Under the pieces are notes generated by a model. It worked only from the letters and a program-made list of their open reading frames with translations. It searched no databases and had not been told where the DNA came from. A stretch of 64,000 bases of DNA from Clostridia bacterium (GTDB lineage Bacteria; Bacillota; Clostridia; Oscillospirales; CAG-272): positions 1 to 64,000 of the forward strand of contig JAFQDF010000013.1 of NCBI GenBank assembly GCA_017416185.1, in the 5' to 3' direction. This document shows, piece by piece, positions 53,560 to 61,750 of the stretch (positions are counted from its first letter, which is position 1; every line of letters starts with the position of its first letter). The translations under genes were made by a program, and so were the position numbers.

Positions 53560-54806
53560 TTACTTTCCCCCTGAGCAAACAGTTCTCCTATTTTGCAGGG
53601 CTTTGCCATATTTGAATAGCCTATTACTATGCTGTTTTTATCACAAACGTGAACCGAAGTAGCTCCGGTCTCAATATCACAAACCATCTGCTCGCCTGTT
53701 TTCATATCTATAGAGTTTACAACGCCGTTGGTTAGGACATAGAGATGCTCCATATAGGAAGCGGTATCAAGTATTTTATCCGATACCTTTGTATCCACAA
53801 CGGTGTTTCCCTTGGTATCAAAAACGATGACGCGAGTATCTGTGCCGACGATATTTTCGTTATAGCAAAGCACCACGTTTTCATCAAGTATGAGACAGTT
53901 GGTGGGTACTACTCTGTTTAAGGAATAGTTTGAAACCATCTTGCTGTTTTTATCGTAAAACAGTATCGCACTGTCTGTCAGTACTCCGTAACCTCCGTCG
54001 GTGAAAAATCCGCAGCTTACGGCAAAGCTTCCCGGGAGAGCCTCCTTCGTTTCCTCCTTATCGGTATACGGCTCATATGTTATCACCTCAGATGAGAACA
54101 TACCGTCCTTTGCCATAATAGAAGTACAAATAAGCTTTTTGCCCTCTGAATCTATTTTGATATCAGTGATATACTTATCCTTGTATATCTTTGAAATAAG
54201 GTTGAAATTATGATCGTAGAGATAAATAACCGACTGGTATTCCAGACTCTTGGTCACTACAGCGTGCATACCCTCACCAGAAACCGCAGCACAAGATATA
54301 GGATAATCATAAGTCTGGGAGGTGAGCTGAGAAAAGTTATTGAAAAGCTCAAAGTTATATCCGCCAAGATCGTAAACAAGCATATACTTTCCGCGGCTGA
54401 CCACGGTAGGAGTAACCTGATTGATATCATAGCTTGCCACGTTACTGCCGTTCATATCATAAAGATCTATAGAATCGTTACGCAATGTCACAAAGTCTGA
54501 GTTAAACATATCAACACCCGCAATACCCGTGGTGTCATAATATATATTTGCAAAATCTCCCGAGTATACCGTATTGGCAGAGGAGAAAAAGCGAACAAGA
54601 TACTTGAAGTTTTCAAGTGTGACGTCCTTTCTGAAAACGGATATCATAAACAGAACGAAAACCACCAATAAAAGAATGAGTATAAATTTTGCAGTTTTGA
54701 ACTTATTTGCAATATCGATATAATATTCGTTTACCGGAACCTCGGGGTTTACTTCAAGTTCACGATGCGTATTAATACCTATATCACGTACCTCAGTTTT
54801 CTTCAT
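53556..54806 (-). CDS. DUF5711-family membrane-anchored beta-propeller-like protein
   Basis: 416 residues. One membrane helix (about 38-58, AKFILILLLVVFVLFMISVF) separates a short cytoplasmic N-terminus from a large extracellular domain. That domain is built of repeated beta-blade-like units (YDLGGYNFELFNNFSQL, YDHNFNLISKIYKDKYI, FYDKNSKMVSNYSL, FDTKGNTVVDTKV). It fits DUF5711 of Clostridia, whose function is unknown. It overlaps truA by 14 bp and cvpA by 4 bp. Confidence 0.8.
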   Translation of the reverse strand: MKKTEVRDIGINTHRELEVNPEVPVNEYYIDIANKFKTAKFILILLLVVFVLFMISVFRKDVTLENFKYLVRFFSSANTVYSGDFANIYYDTTGIAGVDMFNSDFVTLRNDSIDLYDMNGSNVASYDINQVTPTVVSRGKYMLVYDLGGYNFELFNNFSQLTSQTYDYPISCAAVSGEGMHAVVTKSLEYQSVIYLYDHNFNLISKIYKDKYITDIKIDSEGKKLICTSIMAKDGMFSSEVITYEPYTDKEETKEALPGSFAVSCGFFTDGGYGVLTDSAILFYDKNSKMVSNYSLNRVVPTNCLILDENVVLCYNENIVGTDTRVIVFDTKGNTVVDTKVSDKILDTASYMEHLYVLTNGVVNSIDMKTGEQMVCDIETGATSVHVCDKNSIVIGYSNMAKPCKIGELFAQGESK

Positions 54807-55563
54807 TGTTCTTCTCCTTTCCGTAAAATACTTTGCACAGATAAAGTCCCTCGGGAGGTGCCGTCTGTCCCGAATTTTTTCTGTCCTTTGAGTCTATCGC
54901 TGCCCGCACCTCTTTTTTTGTACGCTTACCGTGACCGACCTCTGCAAGAGTGCCTGCGATTATACGTACCATATTGTAAAGAAATCCGTCAGCGGATATG
55001 TAGAGCTTTACCCTATCTCCCTCACGGCTTACACGGCAGTCGTATACGGTGCGTACCGTATCCTCTATCTTTGAGCCGCTTGCCATAAAGCATCTGAAAT
55101 CCTGCTTGCCTATTATCTCTTTTGCCGCCTTATCCATAGCATCTGCATCAAGCCTTGGAAGAATATGTGCGACTCTGCCCTCTGAAAACGGATCGCGTAT
55201 CGGATTGTCGTAAAAGATATATTCATAAGCCTTACCCAGACAGGAATATCGGGGATGAAAATCATCCTCGACCTCTTCCGCCTGCATTACCGCTATATCA
55301 ACGGGAAGATATCTGTTCATCACAAGGGGGATACGCTCGCAGGGGATATTGTTTGCTTCATCACCAAGCTCGACCGTACAGATAAACGACCTTGCGTGAA
55401 CTCCCGAATCGGTACGGCTGCAGCCTGTAAGAGGATATCTGTTGCCGAATGTTTTTTCAACTGCATCCTGTACTCTCTGCTGAACTGACACGGCGTTAGG
55501 CTGTACCTGCCATCCGCAGTATGCCGTGCCGATATAGGAAATATTCAGTTTTATCTTTTTCAT
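54793..55563 (-). CDS. truA: tRNA pseudouridine synthase A
   Basis: 256 residues from ATG 55563. The open frame extends upstream to 55635, but that part is translated from a dispersed hairpin and is rejected. TruA makes pseudouridine at positions 38-40 of tRNA anticodon arms. Catalytic Asp in GCSRTDSGVHARSF (about 47-60), with YIGTAYCGWQVQP at the N-terminus, HPRYSCLGKAYEY and FLYNMVRIIAGTL motifs. Normal length. Confidence 0.96.
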   Translation of the reverse strand: MKKIKLNISYIGTAYCGWQVQPNAVSVQQRVQDAVEKTFGNRYPLTGCSRTDSGVHARSFICTVELGDEANNIPCERIPLVMNRYLPVDIAVMQAEEVEDDFHPRYSCLGKAYEYIFYDNPIRDPFSEGRVAHILPRLDADAMDKAAKEIIGKQDFRCFMASGSKIEDTVRTVYDCRVSREGDRVKLYISADGFLYNMVRIIAGTLAEVGHGKRTKKEVRAAIDSKDRKNSGQTAPPEGLYLCKVFYGKEKNNEEN

Positions 55564-55600
55564 ACCGACACGACCTTTCTTAAATGTATAATGCAAGGAG

Positions 55601-55626
55601 GATTTTTGACCTTTGGGACAAAAATC
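55601..55626. repeat. GATTTTTG-stem hairpin between ecfT and truA
   Basis: GATTTTTGACC / GGACAAAAATC stem with one mismatch and a 4-nt loop. Same family as 41334-41359 and 60813-60840. It could be a partial terminator or processing site inside the operon. Confidence 0.7.
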
Positions 55627-55636
55627 TTCAATCAAA

Positions 55637-56431
55637 TTATAAAAGTATTATTCCAACACCGTATGCTATAAATACTGAAAGTAATATCCAATCAAGGGGC
55701 TTGGTTTTGAGAACGGTCATTCTCGTTCTGCCCTCCCCTCCGTGATAACAGCGGCACTCCATAGCCGTTGCCAGCTCTCCCGCACGCATAAATGCGGAAA
55801 CGAAAAGAGGAATGAGTATGGGGATAAGAGCCTTTGCTCTCTGAAGTAGGTTTCCTTCGGTAAAGTCCGCTCCTCTCGCCTTCTGTGCGTTCATTATCTT
55901 ATCCGTTTCCTCAATAAGAGTGGGGATAAAACGCAAGGCTATAGTCATCATCATCGCAAACTCGTGAACGGGAAGCTTTATCACCTTTAGGGGAGAAAGC
56001 AGTCTTTCAAGACCGTCGGTGAGAGCTATGGGAGAGGTTGTATAAGAGATAAGCACACTCGTTCCCATCAAGAGACAGGCAAGACGAAGGACCATTTTCC
56101 CTGCGTGGATAAGTCCCTCGGCGTAGACGTTTATAATTCCGAAAGAGAAAAGCAGATTTTCACCTTTTGTCCAGAAGATATTTAATACTGCTGTGAAAAT
56201 TATAATAAATAAAATAGTTTTAAATCCGCTTGTTACGGTCTTAAGCGGTATGCGGGACACTGCGATAAGCAGTATAGTTCCCGCCGTCATTATAAGATAA
56301 GACAGGAGACTGTCTGCCATAAATACCGCCACTATATAAAGCATAGTAAGAACTATCTTTACACGTGGGTCGGTTCGGTGGAATACCGAATTACCGGGAA
56401 AATACTGACCGAGAGTAATATCACGAAGCAC
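55637..56431 (-). CDS. ecfT: Energy-coupling factor transporter transmembrane protein
   Basis: 264 residues from GTG 56431, which has GGGAGGTGA just upstream. The family-typical opening is LRDITLGQYFPGNSVFHRTDPRVKI. Upstream in-frame codons to 56512 would run into ecfA2 without a ribosome site. Five or six membrane helices; the coupling-helix Ala-Arg-Gly motif is in NAQKARGADFTEG (about 190-202). EcfT links the two ATPases to interchangeable substrate-binding S subunits for vitamins or metals; none is encoded here. It overlaps ecfA2 by 11 bp. Confidence 0.93.
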   Translation of the reverse strand: MLRDITLGQYFPGNSVFHRTDPRVKIVLTMLYIVAVFMADSLLSYLIMTAGTILLIAVSRIPLKTVTSGFKTILFIIIFTAVLNIFWTKGENLLFSFGIINVYAEGLIHAGKMVLRLACLLMGTSVLISYTTSPIALTDGLERLLSPLKVIKLPVHEFAMMMTIALRFIPTLIEETDKIMNAQKARGADFTEGNLLQRAKALIPILIPLFVSAFMRAGELATAMECRCYHGGEGRTRMTVLKTKPLDWILLSVFIAYGVGIILL

Positions 56432-57290
56432 CGCCGTCACCTCCCGTAAAATAGGGTAAGAGGGCGCGGTAAACGTCACCCACCGTATACAGCTTATCTC
56501 CGAGATCCACACCCTTTTCCTTTAACAAACGGACAAGGCGTGCTATCTGAGGAATATCCAGACCTATAGCTTCAAGCTCGTCGGCACGGCTGAAGATCTC
56601 ATCACAGCTACCCTCTGCCCAGACCTGTCCCTTAGACATAACAAGCACGCGGTCACAGTATCTTGCAATATCCTCCATAGAGTGGCTGACTATGATAACC
56701 GTAGCCCCCGTCTTACGGCGGTACTCACATATTCCGCCGAAGATATCCGACCGACCCTGTGGGTCAAGACCTGCCGCAGGCTCGTCAAGTATAAGTACCT
56801 CAGGGGACATTGCCATAACTCCGGCTATAGCCACTCGTCTCTTCTGACCGCCTGAAAGCTCAAAGGGAGATTTTCCCATAAGCTCTTGCCCAAGACCGCA
56901 GAACTTTGCCGCATCCATAACACGGCGTTCCGCCTCATCAGAAGAAAGCCCCATATTTTTAGGTCCGAAGGCTATATCCTGCTTTACCGTTTCCTCAAAA
57001 AGCTGATATTCGGGATACTGGAACACCAGACCCACCTTAAAGCGCAGAGCTCTCATTTTTTTCGGCTTTTCCCATATATCCCGACCGTCAAGCAAAATCT
57101 GCCCCTCCGTGGGACGCAGAAGTCCGTTGAGAAGCTGAACAAGGGTGGATTTACCCGAGCCTGTATGTCCTATAATGCCTGTAATGCTTCCTTCTTCTAT
57201 ACAGGCATTTATGTTATTCAATGCTTTCTTTTCAAAGGGAGTTTTGCCCCCGTACAGGTAGCTTACTCCTTTAAGTTCGATTTTTGTCAT
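56421..57290 (-). CDS. ecfA2: Energy-coupling factor transporter ATPase EcfA2
   Basis: 289 residues. ABC ATPase with Walker A GIIGHTGSGKSTL (about 36-48), Q-loop FQYPEYQLFEETV (about 92), signature ELSGGQKRRVAI (about 143) and Walker B LILDEPAAGLDPQGR (about 165), then an H-loop in SHSMEDIARYCDR. The C-terminal extension is typical of EcfA proteins. It overlaps ecfA1 by 4 bp. It forms the cytosolic ATPase heterodimer of the ECF module with EcfA1. Confidence 0.95.
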   Translation of the reverse strand: MTKIELKGVSYLYGGKTPFEKKALNNINACIEEGSITGIIGHTGSGKSTLVQLLNGLLRPTEGQILLDGRDIWEKPKKMRALRFKVGLVFQYPEYQLFEETVKQDIAFGPKNMGLSSDEAERRVMDAAKFCGLGQELMGKSPFELSGGQKRRVAIAGVMAMSPEVLILDEPAAGLDPQGRSDIFGGICEYRRKTGATVIIVSHSMEDIARYCDRVLVMSKGQVWAEGSCDEIFSRADELEAIGLDIPQIARLVRLLKEKGVDLGDKLYTVGDVYRALLPYFTGGDGGAS

Positions 57291-58144
57291 TTAGTTTCTA
57301 ACAAACGAGCCAATTTTTCGGCTCCCTCTTCCTCTGTAATTACGCTCTCGGGCAGATCTGCTCCAAGGCATCTTAACATATCAAAAAGCTCTGTGACCTG
57401 GGGTACGGCAAGACCTAACTCCCACAGCTCGTAAGGCTTGGCAAAGACATCCTTCGGAGTTCCCTGCTTAACTATGCGTCCACCGTCGATAACTACGATA
57501 CGGTCGCCTCTTACCGCCTCCTCCATATTGTGAGTTATGGCGATGATGGTTATTCCCTTTTCACGGTTGAGCTTTTCTATGGTATCCATTACCTCCTGCC
57601 TGCCTTTGGGGTCAAGCATTGCGGTGGATTCGTCAAATATAATACATTCGGGCAGCATTGCGATAATGCCTGCAATAGCTATACGCTGCTTCTGTCCCCC
57701 CGATAACTGATGGGGGCTGTGTCTTGCAAACGCCTTCATTCCCACGGTGTCAAGTGCATCGTCAACACGCTGTCTGATCTCGGCGGACGGAATACCCAAA
57801 TTTTCAGGGCCGAAGGCAATATCTTCCTCAACTATCGTAGCAACGAGCTGATTGTCGGGATTCTGGAATACCATACCCACACGGCGGCGTACCGCCATAA
57901 GCTCCTCGTCGGTAAGCTCGGCGGCAATATTCTTGCCGTCTATACGCAACTCTCCCGAATCAGGGGTAAGGATCATATTTATGACCTTTGCAAGGGTGGA
58001 TTTTCCCGAACCGTTGCGTCCGAGAATCGTTACGAACTCGCCTTTATTAATATCAAGGTTGATATCGTGGAGAACAGGTACTCTTTCGCCCTCGTCACCT
58101 TCATAGGAGAAGTTTAGATTTTTTATTTCAATAAATTTTTTCAT
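57287..58144 (-). CDS. ecfA1: Energy-coupling factor transporter ATPase EcfA1
   Basis: 285 residues. Walker A ILGRNGSGKSTLAK (about 38-51), Q-loop FQNPDNQLVATIVEEDIAFG (about 92), signature HQLSGGQKQRIAIAG (about 142) and Walker B CIIFDESTAMLDPKGR (about 163), with FDES in place of the usual LDEP. The H-loop is in THNMEEAV. First of the three ecf genes, 26 bp behind the methyltransferase gene. Confidence 0.95.
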   Translation of the reverse strand: MKKFIEIKNLNFSYEGDEGERVPVLHDINLDINKGEFVTILGRNGSGKSTLAKVINMILTPDSGELRIDGKNIAAELTDEELMAVRRRVGMVFQNPDNQLVATIVEEDIAFGPENLGIPSAEIRQRVDDALDTVGMKAFARHSPHQLSGGQKQRIAIAGIIAMLPECIIFDESTAMLDPKGRQEVMDTIEKLNREKGITIIAITHNMEEAVRGDRIVVIDGGRIVKQGTPKDVFAKPYELWELGLAVPQVTELFDMLRCLGADLPESVITEEEGAEKLARLLETK

Positions 58145-58150
58145 ATTAGT

Positions 58151-58178
58151 TTAGAGTTCAGAACTATGAGTTATGAGT
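58151..58178 (+). repeat. Four-unit 7-bp tandem repeat (TATGAGT type) with hairpin
   Basis: Heptamers TTAGAGT, TCAGAAC, TATGAGT, TATGAGT, followed by hairpin GGCTTCCC-AAC-GGGAAGCC (58180-58198). The repeat supplies the stop region of the methyltransferase gene. Confidence 0.8.
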
Positions 58179-59043
58179 TGGCTTCCCAACGGGAAGCCGC
58201 TCCGCAGGGTAAAGCTCCGCCAGTCTGCGTAACGGGTAATCCTATCTCATCCGAATGAGTCTTGCCCTTGTGTGTATCGGCTAAAGCAAGGTCGACTACG
58301 TAACCCATAGTGCTTGCCGAAAGACCTGTGGTATAGGAATTAAGCAGGAAGAACAGGGCATCCGGAGCTAATACCTTTGCGGTAAGCTTCACTAAATCGT
58401 CTATAGATTCTTCAAGCTTCCATACCTCGCCGTTGGGACCTCTGCCGTAGCTGGGAGGATCCATAATTATACCGTCATAGAAGTTACCGCGGCGTATCTC
58501 ACGCTCAACGAACTTCTTGCAGTCGTCAACAATATATCTGATGGGATGATCTTTAAGTCCTGACAGAGCCGCATTCTCTTTTGCCCAGGCAACCATACCC
58601 TTAGATGCATCCACGTGAACAACGCTTGCTCCCGCCTTTGCCGCAGCAACGGTGGCACCACCTGTGTATGCAAAGAGGTTAAGCACCTTGACAGGTCTTC
58701 CTGCATTTTTGATGATAGGGGTAAACCACTCCCAGTTGGCGGCCTGCTCCGGGAAAAGTCCGGTATGCTTGAAGCATGTGGGCTTTATCTTGAATTTAAG
58801 ATCAAGAGATTTATATTCTATAGTCCATTCCTCGGGAAGTCTGTTTTCATTCCAAGCACCTCCCCCTTTACGGGAACGGCGGTAGGACGCGTCAGGCTTC
58901 TTCCAGCCGTTATGCTTCTTTTCACCCTTCCATATTACCTGAGGGTCGGGACGTACAAGTGTGTACTTGCCCCATCTCTCCAACTTTTCACCGTCAGAGC
59001 AATCGAGAAGCTCATAGTCATTCCATTTATCTGCGTATATCAT
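58171..59043 (-). CDS. Class I SAM-dependent rRNA methyltransferase (RlmI/RlmK-like)
   Basis: 290 residues, containing the catalytic half of RlmI-type 23S rRNA cytosine methyltransferases without the PUA domain. SAM-binding LNLFAYTGGATVAAAKAG (about 120-137), VVHVDASKGMVAWAKENA (about 140-157), and the catalytic-loop-like IIMDPPSYGRGPNGEVWKLE (about 196-215). The last few codons fall in a repeat-associated hairpin (58180-58198), so the C-terminus has probably been reshaped. The target nucleotide is not known. The gene lies between ruvB (50 bp) and ecfA1 (26 bp). Confidence 0.85.
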   Translation of the reverse strand: MIYADKWNDYELLDCSDGEKLERWGKYTLVRPDPQVIWKGEKKHNGWKKPDASYRRSRKGGGAWNENRLPEEWTIEYKSLDLKFKIKPTCFKHTGLFPEQAANWEWFTPIIKNAGRPVKVLNLFAYTGGATVAAAKAGASVVHVDASKGMVAWAKENAALSGLKDHPIRYIVDDCKKFVEREIRRGNFYDGIIMDPPSYGRGPNGEVWKLEESIDDLVKLTAKVLAPDALFFLLNSYTTGLSASTMGYVVDLALADTHKGKTHSDEIGLPVTQTGGALPCGAASRWEANS

Positions 59044-59093
59044 TTATCGTCCTTTCAAACGGGACGTCGAAGGCGCCGTCCCCTACAAAATTT

Positions 59094-60167
59094 TCACTGT
59101 TCTTCCCCAAACATTCCTACCTGCTCGCTCTGTCCCTTGAAGGGTATCTTCAGATGCTCGTATGCAAGTCTCGTTACCATACGTCCTCTGGGTGTACGGG
59201 ACAAAAATCCTATCTGCATAAGATAAGGCTCATAAACGTCCTCTATGGTTATAGCCTCCTCGCCTACAGTTGCGGCAAGGGTATCAAGTCCCACGGGACC
59301 ACCGTTGTATATTTTGATAATAGTCTCAAGCATACGTCTGTCAACATTGTCAAGACCGAGGGGGTCTATCTCAAGACGGTCAAGGGCATAGCCTGCCGCC
59401 TCGCGGTCTATTTTGTCCTTACCCAAGAACTGGGCAAAATCGCGGACACGCTTTAAAAGTCGGTTTGCGATACGGGGAGTACCTCTTGAACGGGAGGCTA
59501 TCTCAAGCGCACCCTCATCGTCGATAGGCATCTCAAGGATTCCTGCACTTCTCTTTACGATACTTGCCAGCTCCTCGTTTGAGTAAAGCTCCAGCTTGGA
59601 TATTATACCAAATCTGTCGTGAAGAGGTGTAGAAAGTTGACCCGCTCGTGTCGTAGCACCCACCAGGGTGAATTTTGCAAGAGGCATACGAATGCTTCTT
59701 GCCGAAGGGCCCTTACCTACGATAAGGTCAAGAGAAAAGTCCTCCATAGCGGGATAAAGGATCTCCTCCACCGAACGGTTGAGACGGTGTATCTCATCTA
59801 TAAAAAGAATATCGTTTTCACTTAAATTGGTAAGCAGTGCCGCAAGATCTCCTGCCTTCTCTATTGCAGGGCCGGAGGTAATGCGGAGGTTGACTCCAAG
59901 CTCATTTGCCATAATACAGGCAAGAGTGGTCTTACCCAGACCGGGAGGGCCGTAGAGCAGCACGTGGTCAAGGGCATCCTTACGCATCTTTGCCGCACCT
60001 ATATAGACCTTGAGATTCTCCTTTGCCTTCTGCTGTCCCACATACTCGTCAAAGGACTGAGGACGCAGAGATACCTCGCTGTCCTTATCCTCCTCTGCAA
60101 CAGACGAGGACATTATTCTGTTTTCATAATCGATATCCAAATCGAAATCTTTATTCTTTTCAATCAT
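59094..60167 (-). CDS. ruvB: Holliday junction branch migration helicase RuvB
   Basis: 357 residues. AAA+ motor of the RuvAB branch migration complex. Walker [19 protein letters not shown] (about 69-86), Walker [17 protein letters not shown] (about 120), sensor 1 [20 protein letters not shown] (about 169, arginine finger region), and a C-terminal winged helix with [20 protein letters not shown] short N-terminal extension precedes [13 protein letters not shown]. It starts 15 bp after ruvA. Confidence 0.98.
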   Translation of the reverse strand: MIEKNKDFDLDIDYENRIMSSSVAEEDKDSEVSLRPQSFDEYVGQQKAKENLKVYIGAAKMRKDALDHVLLYGPPGLGKTTLACIMANELGVNLRITSGPAIEKAGDLAALLTNLSENDILFIDEIHRLNRSVEEILYPAMEDFSLDLIVGKGPSARSIRMPLAKFTLVGATTRAGQLSTPLHDRFGIISKLELYSNEELASIVKRSAGILEMPIDDEGALEIASRSRGTPRIANRLLKRVRDFAQFLGKDKIDREAAGYALDRLEIDPLGLDNVDRRMLETIIKIYNGGPVGLDTLAATVGEEAITIEDVYEPYLMQIGFLSRTPRGRMVTRLAYEHLKIPFKGQSEQVGMFGEEQ

Positions 60168-60182
60168 TTCTGTAATCCTTAA

Positions 60183-60782
60183 TTATTTTGCCATTTTCTT
60201 AAGTGCCAGTCTGATGACCTCTTCAAGAGGAAGTGAGGGATCTACACCCTTAAGTGCCGCCACCGCCTCGCCACGCTTGTAGCCGAGAACGATAAGTGTG
60301 TCTATGGCATCCGACATAATGTCCCCGTTAGGCTCCTCGGAAATGACCTCGCCCGTATCGGTATCAACTGCAATCTGCTTTGCCATCTTATCCTTCAATT
60401 CAAGTATGATACGCTGTGCTATTTTAGGGCCTACACCCTGTGCCTTAGCTATCGCCTTGGCATCACCTGCTCCTATTGCCATAGCCAGCCTTGAGGGAGT
60501 CATAAGCGAAAGTATGGAAAGTGCAAACTTGGCACCCACACCCGAAACCGATATAAGCAGCTTAAAGGTCTCAAGCTCATCTTCATCCGCAAAGCCGTAA
60601 AGGTCCACCGCATCCTCACTGACCTTCATATATGTAAATAATTTAACCTTTTCTCCTACCTTGCCCGATATCTTGCCTAAGGTATTTCCCGATATCAGTA
60701 ATTTATATCCAACTCCTCCGCAGTCGATAACTGCAACAGTCATATCGCAGAGGACTAATTCTCCGTTCAAATGATAAAACAT
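60183..60782 (-). CDS. ruvA: Holliday junction DNA-binding protein RuvA
   Basis: 199 residues. OB-fold N-domain (MFYHLNGELVLCDM..., 1-63), the helix-hairpin-helix pair (LISVSGVGAKFALSIL about 72-87; AQGVGPKIAQRIILELKDKM about 113-132) that grips the junction, an acidic linker, and a C-terminal domain III (DAIDTLIVLGYKRGEAVAALKGV) that binds RuvB. Full length. Confidence 0.97.
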   Translation of the reverse strand: MFYHLNGELVLCDMTVAVIDCGGVGYKLLISGNTLGKISGKVGEKVKLFTYMKVSEDAVDLYGFADEDELETFKLLISVSGVGAKFALSILSLMTPSRLAMAIGAGDAKAIAKAQGVGPKIAQRIILELKDKMAKQIAVDTDTGEVISEEPNGDIMSDAIDTLIVLGYKRGEAVAALKGVDPSLPLEEVIRLALKKMAK

Positions 60783-60812
60783 AATTCTTCTCCAAATTCG
60801 TAATTAAAGGTA

Positions 60813-60840
60813 GATTTTTGTCCTTTGAAGGTCAAAAATC
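60813..60840. repeat. GATTTTTG-stem hairpin between ruvC and ruvA
   Basis: GATTTTTG arm and complement with one internal mismatch, 28 nt. Third member of the family also seen at 41334-41359 and 55601-55626. Confidence 0.7.
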
Positions 60841-60844
60841 TTCC

Positions 60845-60871
60845 ATAACTCCTAACTCATAACTCATAACT
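60845..60871 (+). repeat. Four-unit 7-bp tandem repeat (ATAACTC type)
   Basis: Heptamers ATAACTC, CTAACTC, ATAACTC, ATAACT between two hairpins after ruvC. Confidence 0.85.
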
Positions 60872-60902
60872 GATTTTTACAACCCTAAAGGTTGTAAAAA
60901 TC
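60872..60902 (-). terminator. Hairpin overlapping the ruvC stop
   Basis: GATTTTTACAACC-CTAAA-GGTTGTAAAAATC, a 13-bp stem. The ruvC stop codon (60887-60885) lies in the loop region. On the minus strand no T-run follows, so read-through to ruvA is likely. Confidence 0.6.
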
Positions 60903-61382
60903 TTTTAGTCTGCTTCCGCCTGTGTGTGCATTGCAGACTGCTATTGCCAAAGCATCTGCCGTATCGTCGGGTTTGGGTATCTTCGGCAAACCCAAAAGCG
61001 TTGTAACCATTGTCTGCACCTGCTGTTTTTCCGCCCTTCCGTAGCCCACCACCGACTGCTTGACCTGCAGAGGTGTGTATTCGTTTATACGGACGTTGTT
61101 GTTACGGGCGGCAAGCAGTATAACTCCTCTCGCCTCAGCGACCTGTATGGCGGTCTTTTGATTAGAGTTGAAGAACAGCTCCTCTATCGCCATCTCCTCG
61201 GGATGATAGGTCTTGATAAGCGTATTCATATCCGCATATATGGTCGATAACCTGTCCTCGGGGGGAGTGTGCGCGGGGGTGGTGATGGCTCCGTAATCGA
61301 GAACGTGAAACTTTCCCCTTGAATAGTCGATGATCCCGTAACCCACTATGGCTATGCCCGGGTCGATACCCAATATTATCAC
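60885..61382 (-). CDS. ruvC: Holliday junction resolvase RuvC
   Basis: 165 residues from GTG 61382, which has AGGAGG 7-8 nt upstream. The frame extends further only through a TTG at 61406 located before that ribosome site. RNase H-like nuclease: Asp7 in IILGIDPGIAIVGYG, Glu in MAIEELFFNSN, and the C-terminal acidic pair in KPDDTADALAIAV. It cuts Holliday junctions in the RuvABC complex. It heads the 14-gene operon. Confidence 0.96.
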   Translation of the reverse strand: MIILGIDPGIAIVGYGIIDYSRGKFHVLDYGAITTPAHTPPEDRLSTIYADMNTLIKTYHPEEMAIEELFFNSNQKTAIQVAEARGVILLAARNNNVRINEYTPLQVKQSVVGYGRAEKQQVQTMVTTLLGLPKIPKPDDTADALAIAVCNAHTGGSRLKDFYNL

Positions 61383-61426
61383 CGTTCCACCTCCTAAAGG
61401 ATACAATTACCGCATTATATTAGTAT

Positions 61427-61455
61427 ATTATAACATAATATAGTAATCAAGTCAA
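61427..61455 (-). promoter_or_regulatory. Promoter of the ruvC operon
   Basis: Minus-strand TTGACT (61455-61450), 17 bp, TATAAT (61432-61427). It is the only near-consensus promoter I see for the minus-strand block down to 45139. Confidence 0.88.
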
Positions 61456-61515
61456 ACAAATGAGTATTTATTTTTTTATTTTTTTGTAAATAATCTTTAT
61501 TAGTTCACAGTTAAG

Positions 61516-61524
61516 TGATATAAT
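61516..61524 (+). promoter_or_regulatory. Extended -10 promoter of the DUF951 gene
   Basis: TGATATAAT with no good -35, only TTTATT 17 bp upstream. It is 32 bp before the ATG and divergent from the ruvC promoter. Confidence 0.6.
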
Positions 61525-61555
61525 GGTTTTATATTATTACCTTAGGATGTAAAAA

Positions 61556-61750
61556 ATGGATATAATAAAATTCTGTGTGGGAGATATCCTTGTAATGAAA
61601 AAAAAGCACCCCTGCGGCGGAGATCGCTTCAGGGTCCTCAGAACCGGTTCTGATATCAGAGTTGAGTGTACCCTGTGTAAAAGAGATATAACCCTCCCAA
61701 GAGAAAAATTAGAGAAAAATATAAAAGAGGTAAAGCATGAAGAAGTTTAA
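61556..61750 (+). CDS. DUF951 family small protein
   Basis: 64 residues, the full family length. One-domain beta protein with the family pattern FCVGDILVMKKKHPCGGDRFRVLRTGSDIRVECTLC written here across residues 6-42; the Cys residues (HPCGG, ECTLCKR) could bind zinc. DUF951 proteins are universal in Firmicutes and uncharacterised. It overlaps the YfhO gene start by 14 bp. Confidence 0.9.
   Translation: MDIIKFCVGDILVMKKKHPCGGDRFRVLRTGSDIRVECTLCKRDITLPREKLEKNIKEVKHEEV

Noticed and set aside
55564..55635. Longer start (55635) for TruA
   Set aside because: The extra 24 residues are encoded by the dispersed GATTTTTG hairpin and are absent from the usual TruA N-terminus.
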